A stretch of 64,000 nt of DNA from positions 62,001 through 126,000 of the forward strand of contig BBOA01000004.1 in NCBI GenBank assembly GCA_001485295.1, in the 5' to 3' direction. The stretch is from Type-B symbiont of Plautia stali. Its GTDB lineage: Bacteria > Pseudomonadota > Gammaproteobacteria > Enterobacterales > Enterobacteriaceae. The translations under genes and the position numbers were made by a program. Below, piece by piece: positions 63,321 through 64,000 of the stretch (position 1 is its first letter; every line of letters begins with the position of its first letter). The notes under the pieces are model-generated. The model was given only the letters and a program-made list of their open reading frames with translations. It had not been told where the DNA came from and searched no databases.

Positions 63321-63660
63321 GCGCTAAAACCCGCAATAGTCCTTTCAGACGTCCTTATTACGAGGACGTCTACTTTTCACTCCGTGCAAAAACGCCACAA
63401 ATAGCTCATCTCGCAGCGCAGCGGCAGTAAGGATTTTTGTTAGTTTTTGCTGCTTTTTTACCACTCTTGGTCATTTATTTGCATTCTGCAAAGATTACTT
63501 CTAAATAATTTTTTTAAGCGCAGCGCGTTATTTGCTTGATAAGCAGAGTAATTCCGTTAAATAATCTATTGATAGACAATTTTTATTACGTTCATAGATA
63601 TTCTGCATTGTTGTCTGGGCCATCGATAAGTCTATAGTTTTTCTTTTACGAACCCTCAGA
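63321..63660. other. AT-rich treF upstream region
   Basis: About 340 bases between the OYE remnant and treF, no gene seen. An inverted repeat around gacgtccttattacgaggacgtc (63350-63372) could be the terminator of the old OYE gene. The remainder is AT-rich and should hold the treF promoter. Confidence 0.5.
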
Positions 63661-63675
63661 CTCAAGGAGGCCGCT

Positions 63676-64000
63676 ATTAATACTTATCGCCAGCAACTCA
63701 ACGCATTCGATGAGATTCGCAAAGGGGCGGAAGTTGAGTATCAATACGATCCTCACGAGCTTAAGCTTGACCGTATGCAGGATTCCGAACCAGAACCGGA
63801 GCTGGTTGAAGGCTTACCGGCGCCGGACGCGTTGGTGCCTGCCGATCGCTACATGGAGTTGTTCGAGCATGTACAGCTGTCGCGCATCTTCGAGGACAGC
63901 AAAACCTTCCCAGACTGCTCACCGAAATACGATCCGCTAGACGTATTAATGCGTTATCGTCGCCAGAAACGCAGCCGTGATTTTGATTTAGCGCGCTTTG
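63676..64000 (+). CDS. treF: Cytoplasmic trehalase, 5' part; ATT at start position
   Basis: Glycoside hydrolase family 37 enzyme splitting trehalose into two glucoses. The first 108 codons match Tre[85 protein letters not shown]. The window ends before the catalytic region. The expected ATG reads ATT, preceded at good distance by a perfect aaggagg (63664-63670). No other in-frame ATG occurs before codon 35. Either ATT is used, as in infC, or the gene has just lost its start. Confidence 0.85.
   Translation, partial: MNTYRQQLNAFDEIRKGAEVEYQYDPHELKLDRMQDSEPEPELVEGLPAPDALVPADRYMELFEHVQLSRIFEDSKTFPDCSPKYDPLDVLMRYRRQKRSRDFDLARF

Overview
This window is a eroding chromosomal segment of an Enterobacterales bacterium, most likely an Erwiniaceae (Pantoea/Erwinia-like) host-restricted symbiont. 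That is an inference from three things: protein sequences close to Escherichia coli; gene order from lysS to speC that follows the E. coli order with many losses; and accessory genes common in Pantoea relatives (cioAB with a DUF2474 partner, an old-yellow-enzyme gene, treF). About half of the recognisable genes are broken by in-frame stops (mostly TAG), frameshifts or deletions, while central housekeeping genes look intact. This pattern fits recent, ongoing reductive evolution. No intact insertion sequence, prophage, CRISPR array, tRNA or rRNA gene was seen.

Layout. 1-300: a dispersed palindromic repeat. 300-9 kb: lysS, prfB (with its programmed frameshift), recJ, dsbC, sdhE and ygfZ are intact; an Rpn transposase remnant, xerD, fldB and cptA are broken. 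9-12.1 kb: trhA, bglA, ygfF and gcvT are remnants; the rest of the glycine cleavage operon has gone in one deletion. 12.5-21.6 kb: pepP-ubiH-ubiI, zapA, 6S RNA, fau, serA, rpiA and argP are intact, ygfB is broken. 21.6-30.3 kb: yggE and argO are remnants, mscS has lost its C-terminal end, and the carbon-metabolism genes fbaA, pgk, epd and tktA are intact. 30.5-34 kb: a chimera of Ig-like and EAL-domain remnants, an AT-rich gap and a broken speA. 34.5-50.5 kb: metK, galP, gshB, yqgE, ruvX, yggS, yggT, rdgB, hemW, trmB, mutY, yggX and mltC are intact, interspersed with broken sprT, endA, rsmE, yggR, yggN and yggL. 50.5-63.3 kb: almost wholly decayed (speC, oxidoreductases, regulators), except for the intact cioA-cioB-DUF2474 oxidase operon. 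At the right edge lies the start of treF, with an unusual ATT at the start position.

Functionally the retained genes cover translation, glycolysis/pentose phosphate, serine, ubiquinone, S-adenosylmethionine, glutathione, heme delivery and respiration. Lost or damaged functions include polyamine synthesis (speA and speC broken, speB absent), glycine cleavage, beta-glucoside use, arginine export, Xer recombination and several redox enzymes.

Three genome-scale signals deserve attention. First, perfect short tandem duplications (7-83 bp) are frequent, several of them gene-breaking. Second, the tetranucleotide CTAG, normally very rare in enterobacteria, is abundant and underlies many of the new amber stops. 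Third, a ~180 bp hairpin-rich dispersed repeat occurs in two opposite orientations.
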